NCBI GenBank assembly: GCA_937894115.1
Contig: CALBFP010000067.1
Coordinates: forward strand, 1-50,958
Direction: 5' to 3'
DNA length: 50,958 nt
Origin: an uncultured euryarchaeote
GTDB lineage: Archaea > Thermoplasmatota > Poseidoniia > Poseidoniales > Poseidoniaceae
Part shown: positions 18,063 through 27,000 of the stretch, piece after piece
Layout: each line of letters opens with the position of its first letter
How positions within the stretch are numbered: the first letter of the stretch is position 1
The notes under the pieces: model-generated
Told to the model about the DNA's origin: nothing
Databases searched by the model: none
Seen by the model: only the letters and a program-made list of their open reading frames with translations
Translations under genes and position numbers: made by a program

Positions 18063-18955
18063 TGTTGACGTCGTAGGGCAACGACGAGCAATGCAAGTAT
18101 TGTAAGTGGCATAGAGAGGAATGGAGTGTCCTCTGCTGTTGGTTCAGGCGTTTCATCCTCTACATCGTTAACTCGCTCAATGTATTCATGAAACATGATG
18201 TGGACTTCCAAATCATCATCGTCAAAAGCATCAGCATAGGTGATTTGCTCGGTTCCTGAACTCAACCCAGAAGTTGTGACAGTCCCTACATCTATGATTT
18301 CTCGAACGATGTGATGGTAGTACACTTCGTTGTTTGTACCATCTGGGAAGTATGCAACTTTTTCGACCATCCAAACCGTGACGTTGTAAATTGCATCGGT
18401 TGACTGATCAACGCTCCAAACGACGCTTCCAGAATTCACCCCGTTGGGCGTCCAAACCATTGAAACAAATCCTTCGCCAAGGTTCATTGGTTTCGATGCC
18501 AACTCAGCAAAGTCAGACTCTAAGGAATCACCTGATGGATTGCTTCCACGTAGAGCATATTTGCCGTTAATGCCTGCAACTGGTGGCTTGAATTCAGGCG
18601 CATAGATGTCGTATCTGTCTCTAAAGCGTGCATCGACATTTTCGTTGCCCAACGGGTCTTGAGTCTCGTAGATGTTCCTGTGAACAGCGTAGATTTCCAT
18701 GCTGATGTTTTCTGCAACAGTTTCGAGAGCGTCACCAACTTTGACACAATTATTGCACCACGTCGCTGTGTAATCCTCTGCAATGGCCGGAAGATCTTCT
18801 AACGAACTGTTGACTGTTATGGTTTCATTTGCCATACCATGAAGTCCACCGAAGAGTATCCCTGTTTCAAGTTCCTTAATCTCTGCAGCGTGTGTTGTAG
18901 GTGCGGCCGAGATCAGAAGAACGGTCAAGAGAGCAACAACTCCTGGTTTAGACAT
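18056..18955 (-). CDS. Secreted, membrane-anchored thioredoxin-like protein
   Basis: With start ATG 18955 the 299-residue product has a signal peptide (MSKPGVVALLTVLLISAAPTTHA). A thioredoxin-like redox motif WCNNC follows, with Cys67 and Cys70 in DYTATWCNNCVKVGDALE. A beta-rich domain follows with no recognised family. A C-terminal membrane helix (FLSMPLTILALLVVAL) ends in RRQHQ. This predicts an extracytoplasmic disulfide/thiol protein tethered to the membrane. ATG 18994 would give a longer N terminus starting 8 nt after the TFB stop, so the two genes are probably cotranscribed. The linker before the helix is Glu/Pro/Thr-rich. Partner proteins are unknown. Confidence 0.75.
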   Translation of the reverse strand: MSKPGVVALLTVLLISAAPTTHAAEIKELETGILFGGLHGMANETITVNSSLEDLPAIAEDYTATWCNNCVKVGDALETVAENISMEIYAVHRNIYETQDPLGNENVDARFRDRYDIYAPEFKPPVAGINGKYALRGSNPSGDSLESDFAELASKPMNLGEGFVSMVWTPNGVNSGSVVWSVDQSTDAIYNVTVWMVEKVAYFPDGTNNEVYYHHIVREIIDVGTVTTSGLSSGTEQITYADAFDDDDLEVHIMFHEYIERVNDVEDETPEPTAEDTPFLSMPLTILALLVVALRRQHQ

Positions 18956-19002
18956 GTCCAGAGGTATCAACTTCTCCTTAATGAGTTGATGCATTTATCG
19001 CT

Positions 19003-20076
19003 TCAAAATTCCTTCTGGAGCACACCATAGTCGACGATTGTTCCTTCTGCGACCTTCTTCAAGAGCGATTTCAATCGGTTTTTAATGGTGTTTCTGCATC
19101 GACCAACAGCATCTGCAATCTTCTCTAGACGTCCTTGGTTAACATCAAACGCCTCACAAGAAATCTGGAATAGAATGGCACAGAGGACTTTTGCTTCGAT
19201 GTTTTCACTAGAGAATGGAGAACCATCAACAGTGGGTTCACCAAGCAAAAGGAGTCGCTGTTTGAAGTCATCCATTATCCGGACCTTCAATCCCTCATCA
19301 AGACCTTCAAGTAGCTGCTTGAGGGCTAATGTTGTGTTCTCAATTTCGAGGGTTCGAACGCGTTCCAGAACCGTCTTTCTATCGACCTTCCCTTCGATAA
19401 TGCCAGCTTTCTCGCAGAGAATGAGGTACTTGGTAACGACACGTGCAGCTGCAACGACCTGAGTCATCGTGAGATTGGTGCCTTTGAGCATTTGCTGCCA
19501 ATCGATGTTAACACGACCGGTCCAATCTTGCAGCGCTCTCAAACAACCAAGAGCAAGCAATCTCTCGTTGTTTGAAGTGCTACCGCCTCGAGTTTTTTTC
19601 CTGCAGATTGAGTTTTTAGGGAGTTTGATCTCCGTATCGCCAGCAACCTTCTCGAGGGCCGCCTTTTCGTTTCCTTCGAGAGGAACCGTTGACAGAGTGA
19701 TGACCTTCTTCGCTTTCATAGCATTGTCTTTGCCTGCGAGTGTCTTTGCAGCATCCATGGTTGCTTGGGCCATCGGGTGGAAATCTTTTGCGTCTTGGGC
19801 GTGCATCTGGCTAAGCAATTTCCATTTTCCTTTGGCTTCACCTGGTTTGCCGATGTACGACCCAAGAGCATTTCCTTTCGAACCGGTTTTGATTTTCGAT
19901 TCATCCTTCGTTGGTGTATTGGAGGCGCCTTCGCCCCACATACTTCCTGCATTATCGCTTTGCCCAGCCGAGGCTTTATCTTCGACGACCAAGCCGCAAT
20001 CATTGCAGACAACTTCACCTCGTCTGTTGTCCACTTTCAGGTCTTTACTTCCACATTCTTCACACATTCGATACAT
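19003..20076 (-). CDS. tfb: Transcription initiation factor TFB, divergent paralogue
   Basis: TFB bridges TBP-bound promoters and RNA polymerase. The N-terminal zinc ribbon is intact (C5-x2-C8, C24-x2-C27, followed by GLVVEDKAS). Cyclin-like repeats follow: the first centres on LLALGCLRALQDWTGRVNIDW and TQVVAAARVVTKYLI. The second ends with the helix-turn-helix-like LEKIADAVGRCRNTIKNRLKSL. The cyclin repeats and the long Gly/Lys-rich linker (TGSKGNALGSYIGKPGEAKGKW) are less conserved than in a standard TFB, so a specialised paralogue is likely. ATG 20076 has a strong AAGGAGG at 20084-20090, 7 nt away. It is divergent from the addB/addA-like operon. Confidence 0.88.
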   Translation of the reverse strand: MYRMCEECGSKDLKVDNRRGEVVCNDCGLVVEDKASAGQSDNAGSMWGEGASNTPTKDESKIKTGSKGNALGSYIGKPGEAKGKWKLLSQMHAQDAKDFHPMAQATMDAAKTLAGKDNAMKAKKVITLSTVPLEGNEKAALEKVAGDTEIKLPKNSICRKKTRGGSTSNNERLLALGCLRALQDWTGRVNIDWQQMLKGTNLTMTQVVAAARVVTKYLILCEKAGIIEGKVDRKTVLERVRTLEIENTTLALKQLLEGLDEGLKVRIMDDFKQRLLLLGEPTVDGSPFSSENIEAKVLCAILFQISCEAFDVNQGRLEKIADAVGRCRNTIKNRLKSLLKKVAEGTIVDYGVLQKEF

Positions 20077-20204
20077 TTTTCGTCCTCCTTGTTTGTTTTC
20101 TATCTAACATGATTGGGTTCGATTTGATTCCGCAGAGTAAGTTGGTGGCTCCGAACCGTCACGCCAGGTATACTACATAGGTGGCGAAGTTCTTAAACCT
20201 AACG

Positions 20205-20246
20205 ATTCATGTTTAATTTTTAACAAAACAAGAACTATTCATGTTT
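20205..20246. repeat. Perfect 10-bp direct repeat ATTCATGTTT, possible operator
   Basis: ATTCATGTTT occurs at 20205-20214 and again at 20237-20246, a start-to-start distance of 32 bp, about three helical turns. It lies between the divergent tfb and addB-like genes, 85-130 bp upstream of the addB-side TATA box. The same-face spacing is what two copies of a bound regulator would need. No binding protein is known. Confidence 0.45.
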
Positions 20247-20330
20247 CGGTATTCGATTATACGACAATACGTAATACGGAATCAAACGAGTTCAAAAATC
20301 GAAAAAATAACACACATCGCGAGCGTTCTC

Positions 20331-20337
20331 TTTTATA
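20331..20337 (+). promoter_or_regulatory. TATA box of the addB/addA-like operon
   Basis: TTTTATA centred at 20334 predicts transcription from about 20360. This gives a short leader that still includes GGAGG at 20364-20368 before ATG 20374. The position argues against ATG 20350 or 20353 as the start. Confidence 0.6.
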
Positions 20338-20373
20338 CCGTCGTGTATCATGATGACGGGTGGGGAGGATTTG

Positions 20374-23300
20374 ATGAAGAACATTACAGTTGAGTCATGT
20401 CCATCGGATACTATCGTACCTCCCTGGATAATCGACAGTATTGCAGACGGTCGTGATGATTTGCTTGTTGTTTACCCCAACGAAGCGACACGATTATCAT
20501 CGATTCAGTCCATTTTGAGAAAGTCAGGGTATGTTGATTCCAGTCGGCATACGACGCTTCAGAGACTTGTGAAAGCCTTGTCGATCGATTTGCGTCTTCC
20601 AGTCATCATTCCAACAACTGCAATGGGGCTGATTCAGGTGCATGATAAATTTGCAGATGCTGCAAGAAACCACCGTTTTCCACGCCTTCATCCCGATGTT
20701 GCCCGTCCTTGGACACTTTCAAAATCCGAGCGCTTACTCCGACTCCATGCTTATGTTACAAAAAATCGAATTCTCTCAAAATGGAAGGACGACCCTGGTG
20801 CGCTTGAAGCCGAAAGAATTGTATCAACATTTGAGACGAACGGCTTGCTCCACGAGCACAAAGTGATTGCTTATCTTTGCGATGCTTTGAGTGACCAAGA
20901 GCGGTCAATTCCCTACACAATGGGAACAATTAACGGCATAATTCTCTTGAATCACCCCCCAGATTTCACGGAGAGCGAGAAGTGTCTGCTGGAAGCAATA
21001 GCACTTCGACGTCCAATTCATCATCTATGTTCCACAGGATCATTCCGTCTCGGTTTCCATGGCGCATACATCGACGATGAAATCGTACACATACAAGACG
21101 AGACCCAACTTCCTGAATGGGTTCCAAGTCACGTCGTTTGGTCTGCGCTGCACAACGAGGACAATTACACGACTGAGGGGATACACTTGTTCAGTTTCGA
21201 TCGAGCATCTCAAATTTTTGATGCTGCAATATCAGCAATTGAACTTTTCAAGAAGCATTCCAATGGAACAGTGCTTCTTATTGACGCCGATGAACATCGG
21301 CATACTGAATGGGCGAGGCGCCTCCAACAAATCGGTATTAGCTGTGATGTTCAAGCAAACGCAGTTGGTAGCACATCCGCCGTGCAAGCAATCCTTCGCT
21401 TTTTGAGCATTTCATACGGTCAAGATGCATGGTCAGCAGCTAAATTGTTTGATGTTGCTCAAGCCCAGGCCTTTCCAATCAACGAAAATCTCTTTTCAGA
21501 TCTCAAGCATCCTGTTCACGAAGAATGGCGACCGAGACCACATCTGGATGTGATTGAGAACATTGGGCGCAGTTTCCATGTGCTCGGAGGCAAGGGGGCA
21601 TTGCAGCGCTGGCTTGGCTCATTATCCGTTGCACAACCCTATGCAACAGAAGTGTTCCGGAGAAGAGAACAGGAACGTGCCATTGAAGAGACCCATTGGT
21701 GGTTGCAATGCCTTGCTACAACGTGGTCTGCATTGTTGGATAAGAGTGAGCAAAACCTCCTGCTCGGCGATTTTATTGGAATCTCATCGCAGGCTCCACT
21801 CCCGTTGCCCGAACCAAGCAAATCCCCCAGGGACGTGCTGACAAAACTGTTACTCGCTTGCAATTGGGAGAAGATGTTTGAACGTATTCAAAACTACGAT
21901 GCTTCTGTTGGGGCTCTTCAAGCATGGGTTCAGGCTGTAGACGCTTTACTTCGGCATGCTCCCAATGTCGAATTCGTGGAGCTCTGCCGACTCGCTTCAC
22001 AGCAAACCAAGCTTCCAATGCGTAGAATCAATCACTCTGATGTTCATGTTTGCACACCAAACAGTGCCTACGGCATCTCATCGGACCTCACCCTGTTTGC
22101 TGGAGTGGATGCGGAATCATGGTCGATGAAGCCCGAACGTGTACCATGGGTTGACGACTCCGTTCGAATGCAGTTGGGCTTGGTTGACGGAGATTTGCCC
22201 ATTCGTAAAGCGCGCCATCTCTTCAGATCGCTGTTAAACTCAAGCCAGCAGTCGATTCTCTTTGACACGGAACATGACGAATCAGTTGGCAATTCAACCC
22301 CCCTTGTTGAATACTTATCCATGGTAGAACTTGACGGTGATTTAGGGAAATTATCAAACATACCCGAATTCATTGAAAAGAATGTGTCCGATGGCTCCGG
22401 TTGGTCAATCGTAACCAGAGAAAATGGCAATTGGTTGACCTATCGAACCTCATCGCTGTCCATTAGCAATGGAGAGGTTAAACTTGACAGAGTAAAACAT
22501 AGACAACGAGACAGACAACAACAAGCTGGTCTTGAACTCCGAGCGTTTCGACCACCTACGGTTGAGGTTCAATCTCTGATTTCAATCGCAAATCGATTTG
22601 AACGAGACATTCATGTCGATCGTTTTCGACGACAGCCGAAGTTCAAGCCATTGGAAAACGGTGCGACGATGGGTTGGGAAATTAGAGACAACTTGTTGAC
22701 AACAACAAATCTCATTATCCAGCCAACGGTTTCCCAAGCGAACGTGAAAGGCGGTCGTACTGCAACATTCTACCCCCATCTTGGTTTCAAGAAGAACGGT
22801 ATTTCGAGAGGACCATCTCTGGATCCGAGGCCACTACCTCCTCCAGATTTTACTTCCAAAAGCTTGAATCAAATCCTCTCAAGCCCTACAGATGAGGATG
22901 AAGCGAAAGTATGGTCGACGAGTCGTTTGAATCCATGGTTTGTTTGTCCACGCCAAGCATGGACAGAACAAGTACTCGGAGCCACAGAGCATGCTCCTGA
23001 GCCATCGGAAGATATTGCGCCTCTGATGAAGGGGACTCTCGTGCATTCAATCGAGGAGTACCTCATGACCTTAATTGGCATTGAGATTGGAGGGCCCCCA
23101 TTGGAGAATGAATTGCCGATGCATCGTAGTGTTTCACTTTCCAACCAAGAGATCTGGGAGGGGTTGTTGAGACAGTTGGCCGAACTTGCGCCTTGGCTTG
23201 TTCGAACAAATGCAGTGTCTGTGCACCGATGCAACGATTTGATTGGGTGTTCGCCTGAGCAATGGCGCAATTGGCTCGAAGGAGATGGAGAATTAGCCAT

Positions 23301-24054
23301 TGGGGGAAGGCTTGGACGACTTCTACTCGCCGATTTAGGTCTTACATCAGCAGCGCCAATTGCCTGTGAATGGTCACTTCAAAAAGAAGGTAAATCGTAC
23401 ATTGAAATTGAAGGATTTGACGATGAATTGAATTCGTCTATTCTCAATCTTCGAGGACGAATCGACCGAGTGGATTGCCTTGTTTTGGATGGAACGGCGA
23501 CCGAGCAGTTAGAAAAACGCGGCTTGCACAAAGAGGATGCAACACAAATCCCCCTGTACTTTGACGGTGATGGACCTGCAGCAAAACGCTTCATAATTAT
23601 TCGAGATATCAAAACCATAGAAGGACCAAGACCTGGAGAACGCGGAATTCGCCATACATCAGGACTCTTCAAAGAAACACAACTTGCGCTATATGCCCGG
23701 GCGTGGGAACTTGCTCATCCGGGTGACAGAGTCATTGGTGTTGGCATTTCAGAAGTTGGTGACGATACTTATCACATGGTGGAACTCGACCCAAGTTTCA
23801 GTTTTCTTGACCCCGAACATCTGATTGGAATACGCACATCATATTCAGAAAATCATTTCCGAATGCCTAATGAAAACCAGAGCCCTCAAAGCAACAGCTT
23901 TCGAGCTTGGATGAGTTCTCGAATCACTGCTGCAATCAGAGCACGAAACGCCAGTAGACTTGGATGGAATCATCCAACTCCTGGAACTCATTGCTCCTAT
24001 TGTCCACTTGTTAATGCCTGCTCGTCAGCATCCATCGGAGGTGAAATCAAATGA
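20374..24054 (+). CDS. addB: AddB/RexB-like subunit of a helicase-nuclease, PD-(D/E)XK with iron-sulfur staple
   Basis: This 1226-residue protein resembles AddB: a long helicase-like body without an intact Walker A and a C-terminal RecB-family nuclease. The nuclease shows GTLVHSIEEYL, LRGRIDRVD and the catalytic IIRDIKT (Asp1078, Lys1080). The iron-sulfur staple pattern of AddB/Cas4 enzymes is complete: Cys858 in NPWFVCPRQAW, then C1207-x2-C1210-x5-C1216 at the extreme C terminus. In bacteria AddB pairs with AddA to resect double-strand breaks. ATG 20374 is chosen because GGAGG lies 5 nt upstream. The stop overlaps the next ATG as ATGA, so the subunits are translationally coupled. The family assignment is good; strict orthology to bacterial AddB is not proven. 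Confidence 0.8.
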   Translation: MKNITVESCPSDTIVPPWIIDSIADGRDDLLVVYPNEATRLSSIQSILRKSGYVDSSRHTTLQRLVKALSIDLRLPVIIPTTAMGLIQVHDKFADAARNHRFPRLHPDVARPWTLSKSERLLRLHAYVTKNRILSKWKDDPGALEAERIVSTFETNGLLHEHKVIAYLCDALSDQERSIPYTMGTINGIILLNHPPDFTESEKCLLEAIALRRPIHHLCSTGSFRLGFHGAYIDDEIVHIQDETQLPEWVPSHVVWSALHNEDNYTTEGIHLFSFDRASQIFDAAISAIELFKKHSNGTVLLIDADEHRHTEWARRLQQIGISCDVQANAVGSTSAVQAILRFLSISYGQDAWSAAKLFDVAQAQAFPINENLFSDLKHPVHEEWRPRPHLDVIENIGRSFHVLGGKGALQRWLGSLSVAQPYATEVFRRREQERAIEETHWWLQCLATTWSALLDKSEQNLLLGDFIGISSQAPLPLPEPSKSPRDVLTKLLLACNWEKMFERIQNYDASVGALQAWVQAVDALLRHAPNVEFVELCRLASQQTKLPMRRINHSDVHVCTPNSAYGISSDLTLFAGVDAESWSMKPERVPWVDDSVRMQLGLVDGDLPIRKARHLFRSLLNSSQQSILFDTEHDESVGNSTPLVEYLSMVELDGDLGKLSNIPEFIEKNVSDGSGWSIVTRENGNWLTYRTSSLSISNGEVKLDRVKHRQRDRQQQAGLELRAFRPPTVEVQSLISIANRFERDIHVDRFRRQPKFKPLENGATMGWEIRDNLLTTTNLIIQPTVSQANVKGGRTATFYPHLGFKKNGISRGPSLDPRPLPPPDFTSKSLNQILSSPTDEDEAKVWSTSRLNPWFVCPRQAWTEQVLGATEHAPEPSEDIAPLMKGTLVHSIEEYLMTLIGIEIGGPPLENELPMHRSVSLSNQEIWEGLLRQLAELAPWLVRTNAVSVHRCNDLIGCSPEQWRNWLEGDGELAIGGRLGRLLLADLGLTSAAPIACEWSLQKEGKSYIEIEGFDDELNSSILNLRGRIDRVDCLVLDGTATEQLEKRGLHKEDATQIPLYFDGDGPAAKRFIIIRDIKTIEGPRPGERGIRHTSGLFKETQLALYARAWELAHPGDRVIGVGISEVGDDTYHMVELDPSFSFLDPEHLIGIRTSYSENHFRMPNENQSPQSNSFRAWMSSRITAAIRARNASRLGWNHPTPGTHCSYCPLVNACSSASIGGEIK

Positions 24055-27000
24055 TTTCCTTCAACCGCAGTCAACGATTAGGACTTAATCTTGACCAACA
24101 TATTGCACTGGATGCGGGTGCTGGCACTGGGAAAACAACCGTGATGGCAGAACGTTACGTTCAACATCTTCTTTCTCCGGAACAACGAGCCACGCATGTG
24201 TTACCCCCTCCCATTCGATTTGAGCAATACGGTTCCGGCAACATTCTCGCTGCCAAAAGAGACCGTACACCGTTGACGGAATGGAAGGGGTTGCTTCCGC
24301 AAGAAATTGTAGCCATCACCTTTACACGTAAAGCCGCTTCAGAATTGCGTTCAAGAATCAAAAATCGAATACAATCGCTTCGGGCACATCCAGTGAAAGA
24401 TGATGATAGAATGGGCGTACATGATCCAAGGCTTCGCCATCAAGGCGATGTATCGATGTTGATGTCGTTGCTTGAGTCTTCGCCCATCTCAACGATTGAC
24501 GCTTTTCTGTCTGAGATTCTTGCTCCACACATCGATTTGGTTGCGATACACCTGAGTCGAGATCAGCTGCCCGAGGAAAAGGCGCCACTGTTGAGGAATC
24601 AAGCGTTAAATGCTGCATGGCGAATTCGAAATGGGCGCGATGCCATTGAAGCTGGCATGCTCCAACCATCGGATGCTTTCATCGAGGCTCGAAACCGGTT
24701 GGCAATTCGTTTAGGAGGTCAATCAAGTGCGCAGACAGTCCTTTTGGGTCTGCTTGAATCCTCGCTTTTTGTTGAAGAATCGCGACGAAGACTCCGAGCG
24801 CGCTCCATCCGATGCGGTACACCGTGGGATGGAACGAGCGCCCCTGATCACCGTCTTATCGAAGATATGATCTTGGAGGATTGTCGCTCATTGATTGATC
24901 CTGTTTTCGTGGACGTCCGTGCAATCCTCAACGAATGGGTCGACGTATTCCTGCAATATCACTCAATATTCGTTGCTCCTGCTGAAATCGAAACAACAGA
25001 AACACGTTTCAACCAACTCGCTCACCTAGCAAGAAAACCGATGTCTGAACAACCGATTGAACGTCTTCGTTGGTTGTATCAAGTCGTTGCAGCAGCCACA
25101 TCTCCTGCACAATTGGAAGAGACAAAACCAACCATACTCAAAGGAGGGAACTTCCCTCGTTCCAATACGCTAGGTAATTGGCCCGCAGGGTTGATGAGTT
25201 GGTCCTCGGTATTGAAAAAAACCTCTGAGAAGGTCTTGAAGGCACAAACAACCGCTGCAGCTTCCGACGCTGCACGTCGATTGCAAGAACGCATCCATAA
25301 TCCAGCAGACGGGCGCCTCGTTCTCATGCTTGCAAAGGTTGCTTATTGCCTGAATCCGGTTGAACCGTTCGTTCATCGTGGTCCAAACGAGCGTTATGAT
25401 AGGTTTCCACTTGGTCTTGAAGTTTCTCAAGAACCTCCAGAAGGGGATCAAAGGGTAACAGGCGAGCTCCAAGTAGAGGTTTTGAATGATCTTTACACAG
25501 TTCATTTGGGTTGTCAGGATTTACTTCGTCACCTAAAATCGCAAGAAGAGGCGCACGATTTCGATGATGTTCAAACAATGGTGGGAGACCTATTGCTCTC
25601 CCGTTGCCCTGCGATTGTTCGCCATTGGTATCCTCCAGAAGCAGTACAAGCTTTGGACGATTTAGGAAATGAACCGTGGTCGGATAATCATATTCGCAGA
25701 GCTCTGTCGATAATGCAAAATGAAGAAGAAAAACATCTTGATTTGCGCCGAAGATACGCACTTTTGAAGCAGATTCGAGCCCGATATCGTGCATTCATCA
25801 TCGATGAATATCAGGACACAAATCCCGAGCATGCTCGCCTCCTTTCTCGTCTATGGGGCCGAAGGGATGGAATTTCTGAGAATCATCCTGCACCTGCCGG
25901 GCCATGGGATCCAACCATTTGCATTGTTGGGGACATGAAACAAAGCATATACCGATTCCGCCAAGCCGAGGTGACCGTCATGCGTCGGATGGTTGCAGCA
26001 ATACGAATGACAAATCGGATTGAAAGAAACGAATCACGTTTGCAAGCCTTTACTCAGGAAGGCTTCGGTCGTGACCCCCGCCCCGTTGGCGCAGGGGGCG
26101 AAGGCGGTTCTTTCATTCAGGCTGCAGATTATTCACGAAGCGAACAATCTGCCCAGTGGAGTTTTGTCCCGTTTGGTATAGATGATTCAGGACTAGCAAT
26201 CGGTGATGAAGCAACAGTGGAACGTATCGAGGGCCATATCCAATTGAGAACCAATTTCCGAACAGCCCCAGGTTTACTTCAAACCTTGAACAACGTGTTT
26301 GATGACACGTTTGATGTACGGCATCACCAATTCCCTGGTGATTTTCATGCCAACGCCCAACCTCTTGATGCTGGCCGAGAAACAGACCGAATGGGAGTTC
26401 TTGAGTGGCTTCTACCCACGCAAAACTCCACGGATGCCCTGCCTCTTAATCTCAACAAAGGCTACAATCTGTTTGATGCAGAAAATGCAAATTTACGTCA
26501 TTTAGAACACGAATTAATTGCTTCGAGATTGGAGTCTCTTGTACGAGGTTCAACCACTCGTGTATGGTCTGCAAAGAATCATGCGTTTGTTGAAATTGAG
26601 GCCGAGAATGCGATTTCACCAGAGGATGTGATGATTCTTGTTCATTCCCGTAAGCACATACCCGATCTCATCGCTCGCTTGCAGGCACGTGGCTTGCCGG
26701 TTATGGCTGATAAACAAGGAGAATTGCTCAAACAACCTGTAGTGCAGCCATTAATGGCGTTACTCGAACTTCTTGCGAAGCCATGGTCAAAACATGCAAG
26801 TCATATCTTATTGCGTTCTTCAATTATAGGTGCATCCTCCGTTCAAATTGAAGAAATCCTCGGAACAGGTAACGTTGAAGATTATTGGCGCCACATTGCA
26901 GACTATTTCAAAGATCAACCGCAAGGCAGATTCTTAGAAGCATGTTCAAATTTAGTCCATCATGGTGCAATTTATGACGTCTTTGATGCTGCACTTGATT

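Larger units (their letters stand above)
20077..20373. promoter_or_regulatory. Shared control region between tfb and the addB/addA-like operon
   Basis: This 297-bp AT-rich gap lies between divergent genes. It holds the AAGGAGG ribosome site of tfb at the left and TTTTATA (20331-20337) plus GGAGG (20364-20368) for the addB side at the right. A 10-bp direct repeat lies in the middle. On the minus strand GGTTTAAG (around 20192-20199) and AGTATACC (around 20167-20175) are possible TATA elements for tfb, giving a long leader. No small ORF or structured RNA was convincing. Confidence 0.55.

Noticed and set aside
19469-20107. Plus-strand open frame of 212 codons
   Set aside because: It is antisense to the zinc-ribbon-bearing TFB gene, has low-complexity Ser/Phe composition and no ribosome site.
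20107-20180. tRNA-like GGTTCGATT arm in the tfb upstream region
   Set aside because: No acceptor, D or anticodon stems can be paired around it, and it lies in a promoter region.
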